This document shows, piece by piece, positions 26,217 through 35,734 of a stretch of 64,000 bases of DNA. The position numbers and the translations under genes are program-made. Where the stretch lies: contig DVGI01000015.1 of NCBI GenBank assembly GCA_018712805.1, forward strand, positions 21,533-85,532, in the 5' to 3' direction. Numbering within the stretch: the stretch's first letter is position 1; each line of letters begins with the position of its first letter. The notes under the pieces were generated by a model. That model saw only the letters and a program-made list of their open reading frames with translations, made no database searches and was not told where the DNA came from. This stretch comes from Candidatus Fimenecus excrementavium. GTDB lineage: Bacteria > Bacillota > Clostridia > Oscillospirales > Acutalibacteraceae.

Positions 26217-28826
26217 ATGATGAAAAAGGTCTTGCTGTCCGTTGCCATCGCTTTAGTCTGTATCGCCGTGATTGTCGGCGGCATCATAGGGTATCTGTAT
26301 ATGACGAACAAACCATCTGTTACATTCGATTTTGCAAAAAAGAACGGTGAAATCACCACCGGCGCTTCCGGCTTTTTATACGGCTTTGCAGAGCCCGATA
26401 TTCCGAGTGTCGAAATCGCGAAAAGTATCGGTGTTTCCACCCTTTCCACCAAAACCCTCGGCGGTCTGCAACACCCGATCGGCGACGTAAATCAAGTTGC
26501 CGACACATTTATAAATGCCGGCGGCAAAGACATTATCGTCTACACGCAAGACATGTATGACACCTGGTATTATGAATTTGACAGCATGCCGGAATATTTG
26601 GCACGCGTCAAAGAGACAGTCACCGCGACGGAACAGCAGCCTTACGCCGACCGCGTGGTATATTGCATTTATAACGAAATGGACAACGGCGCGTGGTTCG
26701 GGGACTTTGGCGAATATGAAAATCGCAAAAAGACCTATGACGCGTGGAAAGAGACCTATTTGCTCGTGAAATCCATAAATCCCGAAGCGCGCATCGGCGG
26801 TCCCGGTTATTGTCAATACAATTCCGACTACATAAAGGAATTTTTAGAGTTTTGCAAGGCCGAAAATTGTCTGCCGGATATTATGATTTGGCACGAACTC
26901 GGCGCAAGTTCCCTTTACCACTGGGACGAGCATTTCAGCGACTATGATGCCGTTTGCAAGGCTGTCGGGATTGAAAAGCTCCCGGTTTGCATTACCGAAT
27001 ACGGGCTGATGGAAACCAACGGCATACCCGGCGAATCGATTAAATGGATCAGCCGCATTGAATCCACCAAAGCCGAAGCCTGCGTTGCCTATTGGCGGCT
27101 TGCAAACAATCTTTCCGACGTGGTCGCGGACGACGTCGCACCGAACAGCAACTGGTGGACATATCGCTGGTATTCGCAAATGACCGGCGAAACCGTCGAG
27201 AGCGAAGCCAAGGACTTGTTCCAAAGCAATTTAGGCGATTTTCTGATTCGGAAATCCGAAGGCCTCAAAAATCGTGGATTTTCAGGACTTGCTACTATCG
27301 ATGAAGACAAAAAACAAATCCAAATTCTAGCCGGCGGAACGGACAGAGACGCTGTTATCACGCTGAATAACTTAGACAAAACCACTGCTTTTTCCGGTGT
27401 AACTTCTGTTACGGTTACGGCGGAATATGTAGATTACAAAGGGCTTTCGGGGATTGTCAACACCCCGAAAACCAAATTCGTAAAAAATCTGCCCATTGAA
27501 AACGGCACACTGGAAATAAGCCTTGAAAATCTGCTTTATACGCAGTGCCTGCGTTTCACAATCTCGCCGCAGGATGAATCTGCCGAGTTGCAAGACGAAA
27601 CAGTTTCTATGTGGCGCTATGAAGCGGAAGATGCCGATTTGTTCGGAACAGCCTATAAAACAACAGACATTGCTTACGCCGCCTCCCAAAAAGAAATGGT
27701 CAAGGCGGACGCTTCCGAAGAAAGCGGTGTGGAATTCACCGTGGATATCCCTGAAAACGGGCAATATCAACTGGATTTGATTTACGGCAACGGCGCGAAC
27801 GGCATGCAGTATGCAGAAGACGGTTCTGTGTCAGACAAGGGCATCCGCACCAATTTGGAAGTCGAAATTGCAATCGACGGAACAGCGCGGACCGAGAAAA
27901 CCGTTTTAGTATCCACCGTGAAAGATGATTTTACAGATTGCTACACGTTTACGCAAGAATTTACTGCGGGCAAACATATGGTTCGAATTGCACTCCCCGA
28001 AAACGCAAGTGCGGGCAACACGATTTCTTTCGATTTCCTGGACGTTACAAAAATCGATTCGGAAACAAATAACAAAATCTACTTTGAAAAAGATATCAAG
28101 CAGTCAAGTGATGAAAACACCGCATTTCTTGTGGTGGCTCCCACAGAAGGGTATTACACCGTATCCGTTACCGGCGAAAAAGTGCCGAGCACAGTCTCTT
28201 TGAACGATGATAACGAAGCACAGCTTCCCGTAAGCACCGACGGAACCACCTATTCCGGCACACTATATTTGCCGCGCGGGGTAAGTTATTTGATTTTTGA
28301 CGCCCCTGCCCTTTCGGCTATTTCAGTCACAAAATCAGAAAAAAATTCAGTGACAGCGATTACACCCGAGCAAATGTCTTTGAGCGGTGCGGCGACCATA
28401 AAAGCGTGTGACGCTGCCGTCAGTTATAACCGCGTAACCGCCTCGCCGACTTCCTGCCTTACCGGCATTTCTTCGGCAGAGGCTTCCGCCGCAGAATTGA
28501 AATTCAACGCTCCCGCAGCCGGACTTTATCAAATCACTTTCCTTTACAGCAACAATGAAGAAGGCGGCGTGCATGATTATAACGTCGACCTTGTGGAACG
28601 GTATTTGACAATAAGCGTAAACGGTCAAAAGCTCGGCAACACCTATTTCAGAAGCACATACAGTGAAGACACCTACAAAACCAAGACCATTCTTGTATCT
28701 TTGAAAGCCGGCGAAAACAGCATTCTGTTAGAAAACGACGGCAGTAATAAATTCAACAACAAAATGACCTATGCACCGGACGTCGGCGCGGTTTTTGTAG
28801 CCCCGCTTGACCCGCAAGGAACATAA
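26217..28826 (+). CDS. Membrane-anchored clan-A glycoside-hydrolase-like protein with CBM-like domains
   Basis: About 869 residues. One N-terminal membrane segment (~6-28) points to an anchored extracellular enzyme. Residues ~40-340 read as a TIM barrel: YNEMDN near 154 fits the clan GH-A acid/base Glu and ITEYG near 261 fits the nucleophile, as in GH39-type enzymes. Beta-rich parts follow, including a region starting MWRYEAEDADLFG (~residue 467) like CBM6/CBM35 and a second such domain near the C-terminus. GAGGTG fits either ATG at 26217 or 26220; the ATG at 26205 overlaps it. Family number and substrate remain open. Confidence 0.68.
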   Translation: MMKKVLLSVAIALVCIAVIVGGIIGYLYMTNKPSVTFDFAKKNGEITTGASGFLYGFAEPDIPSVEIAKSIGVSTLSTKTLGGLQHPIGDVNQVADTFINAGGKDIIVYTQDMYDTWYYEFDSMPEYLARVKETVTATEQQPYADRVVYCIYNEMDNGAWFGDFGEYENRKKTYDAWKETYLLVKSINPEARIGGPGYCQYNSDYIKEFLEFCKAENCLPDIMIWHELGASSLYHWDEHFSDYDAVCKAVGIEKLPVCITEYGLMETNGIPGESIKWISRIESTKAEACVAYWRLANNLSDVVADDVAPNSNWWTYRWYSQMTGETVESEAKDLFQSNLGDFLIRKSEGLKNRGFSGLATIDEDKKQIQILAGGTDRDAVITLNNLDKTTAFSGVTSVTVTAEYVDYKGLSGIVNTPKTKFVKNLPIENGTLEISLENLLYTQCLRFTISPQDESAELQDETVSMWRYEAEDADLFGTAYKTTDIAYAASQKEMVKADASEESGVEFTVDIPENGQYQLDLIYGNGANGMQYAEDGSVSDKGIRTNLEVEIAIDGTARTEKTVLVSTVKDDFTDCYTFTQEFTAGKHMVRIALPENASAGNTISFDFLDVTKIDSETNNKIYFEKDIKQSSDENTAFLVVAPTEGYYTVSVTGEKVPSTVSLNDDNEAQLPVSTDGTTYSGTLYLPRGVSYLIFDAPALSAISVTKSEKNSVTAITPEQMSLSGAATIKACDAAVSYNRVTASPTSCLTGISSAEASAAELKFNAPAAGLYQITFLYSNNEEGGVHDYNVDLVERYLTISVNGQKLGNTYFRSTYSEDTYKTKTILVSLKAGENSILLENDGSNKFNNKMTYAPDVGAVFVAPLDPQGT

Positions 28827-28839
28827 AGGAGAAAAGCAG

Positions 28840-30915
28840 ATGCAATACAAAAAACTGTTTACACCCGGCAAAATCGGAAATGTAGAACTCAAAAACCGAA
28901 TCGTCATGCCGCCGATGATGCTCGGATTTGGGCAAATGGACGGCACCCCGACCAAGGAAATGATGGATTATTATGAAGAGCGCGCAATCGGCGGGTGCGG
29001 CTTGATTGTGACCGAAATCACCCGCGTCAATGATTTCAGCGGCGCTTCGGCGTTTGCGCAGCTTGCCATCAGCCACGATTATCATATTGCGCCGCTCAAA
29101 GAGATGATTGACCGTATTCACCGGCACGGTGCAAAAATGTTCATTCAGCTGCATCACCCGGGTCGCCAAAATATCGGTCTTATGATGGGTACTGTGCCGC
29201 TTTCGATTGCGATGGAGCGGATTATGGGCAAAGCCTATGACCGCATGTTTTATAAAGTCGCGCCTTTCGGCAAAAAGCTGATGGAAAAAGATTTGGTGTT
29301 AAAAACATGGGCGCCCTCAAAATCGCCACGCGCCTATTCGGCGGAAAGCAAAAACCGCGAAATGTCGGTGCGCGAAATCAAAAAGATTATTCAGCAATTT
29401 GTCGACGGCGCAGTCCGTGCGAAAAAAGCCGGTGCAGACGGTGTGGAACTCCACGCGGCGCACGGGTATTTGATTCAGCAGTTTTTAAGCCCTTATACCA
29501 ACCACCGTACCGATGCATACGGCGGCAGTCTCGAAAACCGGATGCGTTTTTTGCTGGAAATTTTACAAGGCATTAAATCCGCCTGCGGCAAAGATTTTCC
29601 TGTGATTGTCCGGCTTACCGTGGACGAATGCTACAAAGAAATCGGACGCGAGGGCGTCGGGTACACGCTCGATGAAGGCGTCCAAATGGCGAAAGCGCTT
29701 GACAAGGCAGGTGTTGATGCGATTGACGTTTCGAGCGCGAGCTATGACACTTATAACTATTGGCTTGAACCGACTTCCTTTGAACCGGGCTGGCGCAAAT
29801 ATATGGCGGCTGCGGTCAAAAAAGAGGTTTCTGTACCCGTGCTTGCGGCGAACCTGATTCGTTCTCCGAAGCAGGCCGAAGAACAGTTGGAAGAAGGCAT
29901 TCAGGACTTTGTTTGTCTCGGTCGCCCGCATATTGCGGACCCACATTGGGCAAACAAAGTAATGGAGGGGCGCGAAGACGAAATCAAGCGGTGCATCTGC
30001 TGTCTTTATTGCATGGAAAGCATGCAGCATAATGCCTATTGCGGTACGCATGCAAACTGCTCCGTCAACCCGATGCTCGGGCACGAAAAGGAACAACTCA
30101 AAAAAGACGGGAACGGCAGAACTGTCATAATTGTCGGCGCGGGCGCTGCGGGTCTCACCGCGGCGGAATTCCTCGGCAAACGCGGGTTTAAGCCGATTGT
30201 GCTTGAAAAACAAGCGCAGGCCGGCGGGCAGCTGCAGCTTGCCGACAAACCCCCGCTTAAAGATAAAATTGACTGGTGCGTTGAGGATCTGGTGACCGCC
30301 TGCGAGAAAAACGGTGCGGAAATTCGCTATAATACGACAGCTGACGAAGACACGATTGCCGCGCTTGACCCTTACGCGGTCGTAATTGCGACCGGCGCGT
30401 TGGCGGTTCGCCCGCGCTCCATTCCCGGCACGGATTTGCCGACGGTTTACACAACAACCGAAATTTTGGACGGCAGCGTAAAATTAAGCGGTAAAAAGGT
30501 CGCAGTCATCGGCTCCGGCATGACAGGCCTTGAAACCGCCGAAATGCTGTGTTCCCAGAAAAACCATGTCATTATGGTCGAAATGGCGGAAACCATCGCC
30601 CCCGGCACATGGATGCAGCACATTGACGACTGCATGCCGCGCCTCAAAGCCGCGGGCACGGAATTTATTACCGGGCACAAGCTTTCCGCTATCACCCCCG
30701 GCAAAATTGAAATCCAGAAAACTGGAACGGAAAACCTGCGGCTTGTGGATGCCGACTATGTCGTTCTGTCTTTGGGCGTGCGCCCCGATAACGCGCTGTA
30801 TGAAAAAATCAAAGGCAAATACCCGCGTGTTTTCGTAATCGGCGACGCCGAAAAAACCGGCCGCATTGCCGACGCGACGGCTGCCGGTTACAAAATCGGA
30901 AAGGAACTTCAATAA
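28840..30915 (+). CDS. Old-yellow-enzyme/FadH-like NADH:flavin oxidoreductase (FMN, 4Fe-4S, FAD)
   Basis: 691 residues. The N-terminal FMN barrel (~1-340) has VMPPMMLGF and the active-site block AAHGYLIQQFLSPYTN. The cluster motif CxxCxxC plus a distal Cys in NCSVNP lies around 388-415. The C-terminal part is a two-Rossmann FAD/NAD module (VIIVGAGAAGLTAAEFL and VAVIGSGMTGLETAEML). Relatives include 2,4-dienoyl-CoA reductase, trimethylamine dehydrogenase and the bile-acid enzymes BaiCD/BaiH; which substrate is reduced here is unknown. AAAGGAG precedes the ATG by 8 nt; the gene starts 13 bp after the glycosidase-like gene. Confidence 0.88.
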   Translation: MQYKKLFTPGKIGNVELKNRIVMPPMMLGFGQMDGTPTKEMMDYYEERAIGGCGLIVTEITRVNDFSGASAFAQLAISHDYHIAPLKEMIDRIHRHGAKMFIQLHHPGRQNIGLMMGTVPLSIAMERIMGKAYDRMFYKVAPFGKKLMEKDLVLKTWAPSKSPRAYSAESKNREMSVREIKKIIQQFVDGAVRAKKAGADGVELHAAHGYLIQQFLSPYTNHRTDAYGGSLENRMRFLLEILQGIKSACGKDFPVIVRLTVDECYKEIGREGVGYTLDEGVQMAKALDKAGVDAIDVSSASYDTYNYWLEPTSFEPGWRKYMAAAVKKEVSVPVLAANLIRSPKQAEEQLEEGIQDFVCLGRPHIADPHWANKVMEGREDEIKRCICCLYCMESMQHNAYCGTHANCSVNPMLGHEKEQLKKDGNGRTVIIVGAGAAGLTAAEFLGKRGFKPIVLEKQAQAGGQLQLADKPPLKDKIDWCVEDLVTACEKNGAEIRYNTTADEDTIAALDPYAVVIATGALAVRPRSIPGTDLPTVYTTTEILDGSVKLSGKKVAVIGSGMTGLETAEMLCSQKNHVIMVEMAETIAPGTWMQHIDDCMPRLKAAGTEFITGHKLSAITPGKIEIQKTGTENLRLVDADYVVLSLGVRPDNALYEKIKGKYPRVFVIGDAEKTGRIADATAAGYKIGKELQ

Positions 30916-31502
30916 TGCGCAAAAACAAAGCGCTGTTTCTCTTTTTCATTCTGTTTTATTTTTGCACATGCGTTTTAGATTTGCTTTTAACCTATTACGC
31001 AACGCCGAATCTCCAACTGGAGGGCAATCCGCTTGTCCTCCGGCTGGAGTTCGGCTGGTTTGATTTGATTCTCATTAACATTGTTACGTTCTTTTTCTAT
31101 TTTTTAATGTGCCGATATGCCTTTTTGTGCTATCGGCCCGTTTTGTCTTCAGAAACCGAGTCCCTTCGCCGGTATCTTGCCGACATCACCTACGGCGACC
31201 CGGAAAAAGCCAATATGGGTATGTGGAAATGGCCGAAAAACTGGGCGCCGCAAATCGCCTGCCTATGTTGGAGCGTTGCGGTAGCGCTCCCCTTTGCTCG
31301 ATTGTTTGTTGTTTTAGAGTGGGCGCTTATAATCGCAAAAATTCCGGCAACGAGTTTCTTTCGTTTCGTCGCATTTTTCCCTTACGGCAGGGTGGATTTT
31401 TTCCTGGCGGTTTTGCTCGCTTGGGGATTTAGTTTCGTTTGGATTGCTCTTTCCTTTCGACAAAATAAAAGCGAATATCTCCGATTGCGCAACAATCGTT
31501 AA
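30915..31502 (+). CDS. Four-helix membrane protein, DUF5658-like
   Basis: 195 residues with about four hydrophobic segments (~7-27, ~53-73, ~113-140, ~160-180). The region between the first two has DLLLTYYATPN...EGNPLV, which resembles the Asp...Glu-x-Asn-Pro pattern of DUF5658 proteins. Its ATG overlaps the TAA of the reductase gene by one base, so it is translationally coupled. No function is known. It is the last gene of the three-gene unit. Confidence 0.65.
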   Translation: MRKNKALFLFFILFYFCTCVLDLLLTYYATPNLQLEGNPLVLRLEFGWFDLILINIVTFFFYFLMCRYAFLCYRPVLSSETESLRRYLADITYGDPEKANMGMWKWPKNWAPQIACLCWSVAVALPFARLFVVLEWALIIAKIPATSFFRFVAFFPYGRVDFFLAVLLAWGFSFVWIALSFRQNKSEYLRLRNNR

Positions 31503-31512
31503 ATGGTTAACA

Positions 31513-31543
31513 AAAAGGCGGCGGCGTTTCGCCGTTTTTTTTT
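31513..31543 (+). terminator. Terminator after the DUF5658-like gene
   Basis: CGGCG (31522-31526), TTT loop, CGCCG (31530-31534) followed by nine T. Confidence 0.85.
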
Positions 31544-31580
31544 GCTTTTTTCCGAAAATTCGCAACTTCTGTTTTTTCTA

Positions 31581-31609
31581 TTGAATCCAAAAACTATATA
31601 TTGTATAAT
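31581..31609 (+). promoter_or_regulatory. Sigma-A promoter of the oad operon
   Basis: TTGAAT (31581-31586), 17-bp spacer, TATAAT (31604-31609), about 60 bp before the oadA ATG. Confidence 0.75.
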
Positions 31610-31670
31610 TTGGTTTAAACTGGAGTAATTTGGTTTTAATATTTCATTACTATATTTGGAGGCTATGTGT

Positions 31671-33053
31671 ATGAAAGTCCAATTCACTGAGACTGTGCTT
31701 CGTGACGCGAATCAGTCCCTCATTGCAACACGGCTTCCCTTTGAAGATTTTGAGGGAATCCTGGAAACAATGAACAAAGCGGGTTACTATTCGCTGGAGT
31801 GCTGGGGCGGCGCAACATTTGATTCCTGCCTGCGCTACCTCAACGAAGATCCGTGGGAGCGGCTTCGCAAAATCCGCGCAAAATGCCCGGACGTGAAGCT
31901 GCAAATGCTGCTTCGCGGTCAGAACCTTTTGGGATATAAGCATTATCCCGACGATGTCGTTCGTATGTTCGTGAAAAAGTCCATTGAAAACGGTATTGAC
32001 ATCATTCGTATTTTCGACGCACTGAACGACGTGCGCAACATTCAGGTTGCTGTGGACGAAACGCTGAAAAACGGCGCAATCGCTTCCGGCGCAATCAGCT
32101 ACACAAAAAGCCCCATCCACAATTTGGAAGCCTATGTGAAACTGGCAAAAGACATGGAAGCTATGGGCTGCCAAACCATCTGCATCAAAGACATGGCCGG
32201 CATCATGGGCCCGCAGGAAGCTTACGACACTGTAAAAGCGCTGAAAGAAAACGTGAAAGTGCCGATTATTCTGCACACCCACTCCACAACCGGTCTTGGT
32301 ATGCTCACCCTGCAAAAAGCAGTGGAAGCGGGCTGCGATGTCATTGATACCGCAATTTCCTGCTTCTCCGGCGGCACTTCCCAAGCGCCGACCGAAACCA
32401 TGGCCTATGCATTAAAGCAGGAAGGCTACACAATTGACCTTGATATGCAGGTATTAAAAGAAATCAACGATTTCTTCAAACCCGTCAAGGCGAAATTCTT
32501 AAAGGAAGGCAAACTCAATCCCGTTGTGCTTTCCACCGACACTGATGCGCTCAACTATCAGGTCCCCGGCGGTATGCTTTCGAACCTGGTTGCCCAGTTG
32601 ACTGCACAGAACCGAATGGATAAATTTGACGAAGTGCTTGCGGAAACCCCGCGTGTCCGTAAAGACCTCGGTTATCCGCCGCTTGTCACTCCGATGAGCC
32701 AGATGGTCGGCGTTCAGGCCGCAACCAACGTATTGCTCGGCGAGCGTTACAAGAGCATTTCCAAAGAAGTAAAAGCTTATATCCGCGGCGAATACGGCAA
32801 AGCCCCCGGCGAAATCGACAAAGACCTGCAAAAGAAAGTGCTCGGCGACGAAAAGCCGATTACCTGCCGTTTTGCAGACACTCTGGAGCCCGGCTTTGAA
32901 AAAGCAAAGAAAGAAATCGGCAGCAAAGCCCACTGCGACGAAGATGTGCTTTCTTATATCGCGTTCCCGGCACAGGCAGAAGCTTTCTTTGATAAACGTG
33001 ACGAAGTTAAGAAAAACACCTTCACCTATTCCATTCGGAAAGTGGAAGAATAA
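31671..33053 (+). CDS. oadA: Oxaloacetate decarboxylase alpha subunit (carboxyltransferase only)
   Basis: 460 residues. The carboxyltransferase domain opens with FTETVLRDANQSLIATR and has IKDMAG with the catalytic Lys and LHTHSTTG with the metal His pair, as in OadA, pyruvate carboxylase and the transcarboxylase 5S subunit. There is no C-terminal biotin domain; that function is a separate gene two positions downstream. Start is the ATG 8 nt after GGAGG at 31658-31662. With OadG, carrier and OadB next door, oxaloacetate decarboxylation coupled to Na+ export is the best reading; methylmalonyl-CoA or glutaconyl-CoA pumps have different alpha subunits. Confidence 0.9.
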   Translation: MKVQFTETVLRDANQSLIATRLPFEDFEGILETMNKAGYYSLECWGGATFDSCLRYLNEDPWERLRKIRAKCPDVKLQMLLRGQNLLGYKHYPDDVVRMFVKKSIENGIDIIRIFDALNDVRNIQVAVDETLKNGAIASGAISYTKSPIHNLEAYVKLAKDMEAMGCQTICIKDMAGIMGPQEAYDTVKALKENVKVPIILHTHSTTGLGMLTLQKAVEAGCDVIDTAISCFSGGTSQAPTETMAYALKQEGYTIDLDMQVLKEINDFFKPVKAKFLKEGKLNPVVLSTDTDALNYQVPGGMLSNLVAQLTAQNRMDKFDEVLAETPRVRKDLGYPPLVTPMSQMVGVQAATNVLLGERYKSISKEVKAYIRGEYGKAPGEIDKDLQKKVLGDEKPITCRFADTLEPGFEKAKKEIGSKAHCDEDVLSYIAFPAQAEAFFDKRDEVKKNTFTYSIRKVEE

Positions 33054-33065
33054 GGAGGCTGTTTT

Positions 33066-33464
33066 ATGAAACTTTTAACACTGGCTTATGAAGACGGCAT
33101 TACAATCGGCGAAGCTTTAAATGTTTCCGTAACCGGCATGATTGTCGTGCTTCTGATTTTGGCACTGCTTTCGGTTTTGGTTCTTTTGCTTTCCAAAGCG
33201 GTTCGCTCCGTTGAAAAAGAAGCGAAAACCGTGAAGCACAAGAGCGACGAAAAACCTTCGAGCGCTCCCAAGACTGCTCCTGCTGCGGCACCGCTTGCAG
33301 CACCTGCGCCCGCTGCGGTTCCTACCGTCGCAGCTCCCGCTTCTGTAGATTTATTTGACGTGGACGAAAAGACAGCCGCTGTAATTATGGCGATTGTCAG
33401 CAACGAAAGCGGCATTCCGCTGAATCGTTTACAGTTCAAGTCTATTAAAGCAATTCGAAAATAA
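33066..33464 (+). CDS. oadG: Oxaloacetate decarboxylase gamma subunit (OadG-like)
   Basis: 132 residues. One membrane helix (~22-45), then a Lys/Glu-rich stretch, an Ala/Pro-rich linker (~75-98) and a C-terminal block DEKTAAVIMAIVSNESGIPL typical of the OadG/MmdD small subunit that tethers alpha and carrier to the beta channel. It starts 12 bp after oadA with an AAGGAGG site. Confidence 0.85.
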   Translation: MKLLTLAYEDGITIGEALNVSVTGMIVVLLILALLSVLVLLLSKAVRSVEKEAKTVKHKSDEKPSSAPKTAPAAAPLAAPAPAAVPTVAAPASVDLFDVDEKTAAVIMAIVSNESGIPLNRLQFKSIKAIRK

Positions 33465-33476
33465 GGGGTAAAAGAA

Positions 33477-34250
33477 ATGAAATACATTGTTACTTTAAAC
33501 GGAATGGATTACGAAGTTGAAGTATCCGAAAGCGATGCGGTTGTAACAAACGTAGCGCCCGCAGCAGCGCCTGTTGCACCGGTCGCGCCGGCCGCTCCTG
33601 TTGCCGCGGCACCTGCAGCACCTGTTGCACCCGCAGCGGCTCCCGCACCGGCGGCAGTTACCACCACCGGCGGCACGGACGTGAAAGCACCGATGCCCGG
33701 CACGATTTTGGACGTTCAGGCAAGTGTCGGTCAGGACGTAAAAGCCGGTGATGTTCTGTTCATTTTGGAAGCTATGAAAATGGAAAATGAAATCGTGGCA
33801 CCTTGTGACGGTAAAATCACGGCTGTTTTGACCACTAAAGGTAACACCGTTGCTACCGACGCTGTGCTTGCAAGCATCGGCGGCACTGTTGTTGCGGCTG
33901 CACCTGCACCGGTTGCAGCACCCGCACCCGCTCCTGTGGCTGCTCCCGCACCTGCAGCTGCTCCGGCTCCGGCTCCGGCACCTGCTCCCGCGCCTGTCGC
34001 TGCGCCTGCCCCCGCGCCTGTCGCTGCGCCTGCCGGCGGTACGGCTGTAAAAGCGCCGATGCCCGGCACGATTTTGGACGTTCAGGTAAAAGACGGCCAA
34101 GCGGTCAATGAAGGTGACGTGCTCTTCATTTTGGAAGCCATGAAAATGGAAAATGAAATAGTTGCGCCGACAAGCGGTACGGTTACCAAAGTGGTTGCCA
34201 CAAAAGGCAGCACGGTTGCCACAGACGAAGCGCTCGCCTATATCGGTTAA
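33477..34250 (+). CDS. Biotin carboxyl carrier protein with two biotinyl domains
   Basis: 257 residues. A short N-terminal segment (1-~25, [12 protein letters not shown]) is followed by an Ala/Pro linker, biotinyl domain 1 (~69-135), a second long Ala/Pro linker (~139-187) and biotinyl domain 2 (~191-257). Both domains have the full EAMKMENE motif; the lysines to be biotinylated are K101 and K223. The usual carrier has one. The two domains are also close in DNA sequence, suggesting a tandem duplication. It presumably shuttles carboxyl groups from OadA to OadB. Confidence 0.93.
   Translation: MKYIVTLNGMDYEVEVSESDAVVTNVAPAAAPVAPVAPAAPVAAAPAAPVAPAAAPAPAAVTTTGGTDVKAPMPGTILDVQASVGQDVKAGDVLFILEAMKMENEIVAPCDGKITAVLTTKGNTVATDAVLASIGGTVVAAAPAPVAAPAPAPVAAPAPAAAPAPAPAPAPAPVAAPAPAPVAAPAGGTAVKAPMPGTILDVQVKDGQAVNEGDVLFILEAMKMENEIVAPTSGTVTKVVATKGSTVATDEALAYIG
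33681..33881 (+). repeat. Intragenic repeat copy 1 (biotinyl domain 1)
   Basis: First copy of a ~200-bp duplicated segment; its start encodes [13 protein letters not shown], identical at protein level to copy 2 at 34047-34247. Confidence 0.85.
34047..34247 (+). repeat. Intragenic repeat copy 2 (biotinyl domain 2)
   Basis: Second copy; identical protein runs include [13 protein letters not shown] and [19 protein letters not shown]. It differs from copy 1 mostly in the central and last thirds. Confidence 0.85.
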
Positions 34251-34264
34251 GGAGGCGCTCGTTC

Positions 34265-35458
34265 ATGTCAGTAGTCAACGCGATTGTTGAAATTTTCCAA
34301 ACCTCCGGGTTTGTTTCTCTTTCTTGGCAAAACTGGGTCATGATTGCTGTGTCTTTCATTTTGCTGTACCTGGCCATTGTCAAAAAATATGAGCCCTTGC
34401 TCTTATTGCCGATTGCTTTCGGTATGTTGCTTGTTAATATTTATCCGGACATCATGTATGACCCGCTGATGCTTTCGTCTTATGAGGGCGAAGTGGTCGA
34501 GGGCGCACACTGGTATGATACGGGTGTTTTACGACTGATTTATTCCGGCGTAAAATCCAGCATCTTCCCCTGCCTTATCTTCCTCGCGATCGGCGCAATG
34601 ACCGACTTCGGCCCGCTGCTGGCAAACCCCTCAAGCTTAATGCTCGGTGCGGCTGCGCAGCTCGGTATTTACGTTGCATTCATCGTTGCAATTGTCAGCG
34701 GTTATATCCCCGGCTTTGAAGGCTTTGACCCGAAAGAAGCTGCTTCTATCGCCATTATCGGCGGTGCTGACGGCCCGACGGCAATTTACTTAACCTCAAA
34801 GCTGGCTCCGCATTTGCTCGGTCCCATTGCTGTTGCCGCCTATTCTTACATGGCTTTGATTCCGCTGATTCAGCCGCCGATTATGCGCGCGCTGACCACC
34901 AAGAAAGAACGCGAAATCAAAATGGACCAGCTTCGCACCGTCAGCAAAGCGGAAAAGATTATCTTCCCGATTGTCGTTACGGTCATTTGCGTTTTGATTC
35001 TTCCGTCGGTCGCTCCCCTGCTCGGTATGCTGATGCTCGGTAACCTGTTTAAAGAAAGCGGCGTTACCGACCGTTTGAGCGACACCGCACAAAACGCCCT
35101 TTGCAACATTGTTACGATTTTGCTCGGCGTTACTGTCGGTGCAACCGCAGAAGGCAAAACCTTCTTGGATCTCAAAACAATTGCCGTTATTGTTATCGGT
35201 TTGATTGCATTTGCTTTCTCCACGGTGGGCGGCGTATTGTTTGCAAAACTGCTCAATGTCATCACCAAAGGCAGAATTAACCCGTTGATTGGTTCCGCAG
35301 GTGTTTCCGCCGTTCCGATGGCTGCGCGTGTTTCCCAGGTTGAGGGCAGAAAATACAATCCCTCTAACTTCCTGCTGATGCACGCTATGGGTCCGAATGT
35401 TGCGGGTGTTATCGGTTCTGCTGTTGCGGCCGGCTTCCTGCTTCTGACCTTCGAATAA
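34265..35458 (+). CDS. oadB: Na+-translocating decarboxylase beta subunit
   Basis: 397 residues, about ten membrane segments. The membrane channel that decarboxylates carboxybiotin and exports Na+. The signature IIGGADGPTAIYLTSKLAP holds the essential Asp of the OadB/MmdB/GcdB family, and SSIFPCLIFLAIGAMTDFGPL is also typical. AAGGAGG precedes the ATG. Last gene of the operon, followed by a terminator. Confidence 0.94.
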   Translation: MSVVNAIVEIFQTSGFVSLSWQNWVMIAVSFILLYLAIVKKYEPLLLLPIAFGMLLVNIYPDIMYDPLMLSSYEGEVVEGAHWYDTGVLRLIYSGVKSSIFPCLIFLAIGAMTDFGPLLANPSSLMLGAAAQLGIYVAFIVAIVSGYIPGFEGFDPKEAASIAIIGGADGPTAIYLTSKLAPHLLGPIAVAAYSYMALIPLIQPPIMRALTTKKEREIKMDQLRTVSKAEKIIFPIVVTVICVLILPSVAPLLGMLMLGNLFKESGVTDRLSDTAQNALCNIVTILLGVTVGATAEGKTFLDLKTIAVIVIGLIAFAFSTVGGVLFAKLLNVITKGRINPLIGSAGVSAVPMAARVSQVEGRKYNPSNFLLMHAMGPNVAGVIGSAVAAGFLLLTFE

Positions 35459-35473
35459 GCATTAAACAAGATT

Positions 35474-35508
35474 TACAGGCTCTGCTAAATTGCAGGGCCT
35501 GTATTTTT
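35474..35508 (+). terminator. Terminator of the oad operon
   Basis: Arms TACAGGCTCTGC and GCAGGGCCTGTA (one G-T pair) with a TAAATT loop, then five T. The rest of 35509-35685 holds no gene that I can support. Confidence 0.88.
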
Positions 35509-35683
35509 ACTCTATCGCCACCATTTTAAGAGGTTTTAACTATTTTTTAGCGTTTACCTTATCCTTTGAAAAGTTTGCTATTTGGCTTTGTACACAATAT
35601 TTTGCCATATGGTCTTTTATGACATAATGGCCGTTAAATAACTCCAAAGCCATAGGACACGGATACATGCTTTTATTTTTACA

Positions 35684-35720
35684 CAAAAAGAAACGCCCCG
35701 TCAAAAGACGAGGCGTTTTC
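35684..35720 (-). terminator. Terminator of the pot operon
   Basis: Minus-strand stem AAACGCCTCGTC/GACGGGGCGTTT with a TTTT loop, followed by CTTTTTG. Confidence 0.85.
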
Positions 35721-35734
35721 TATTGATTTAATTG

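Noticed and set aside
33850..34040. GC-rich short tandem repeats resembling a minisatellite
   Set aside because: They are explained by the Ala/Pro linker codons between the two biotinyl domains.
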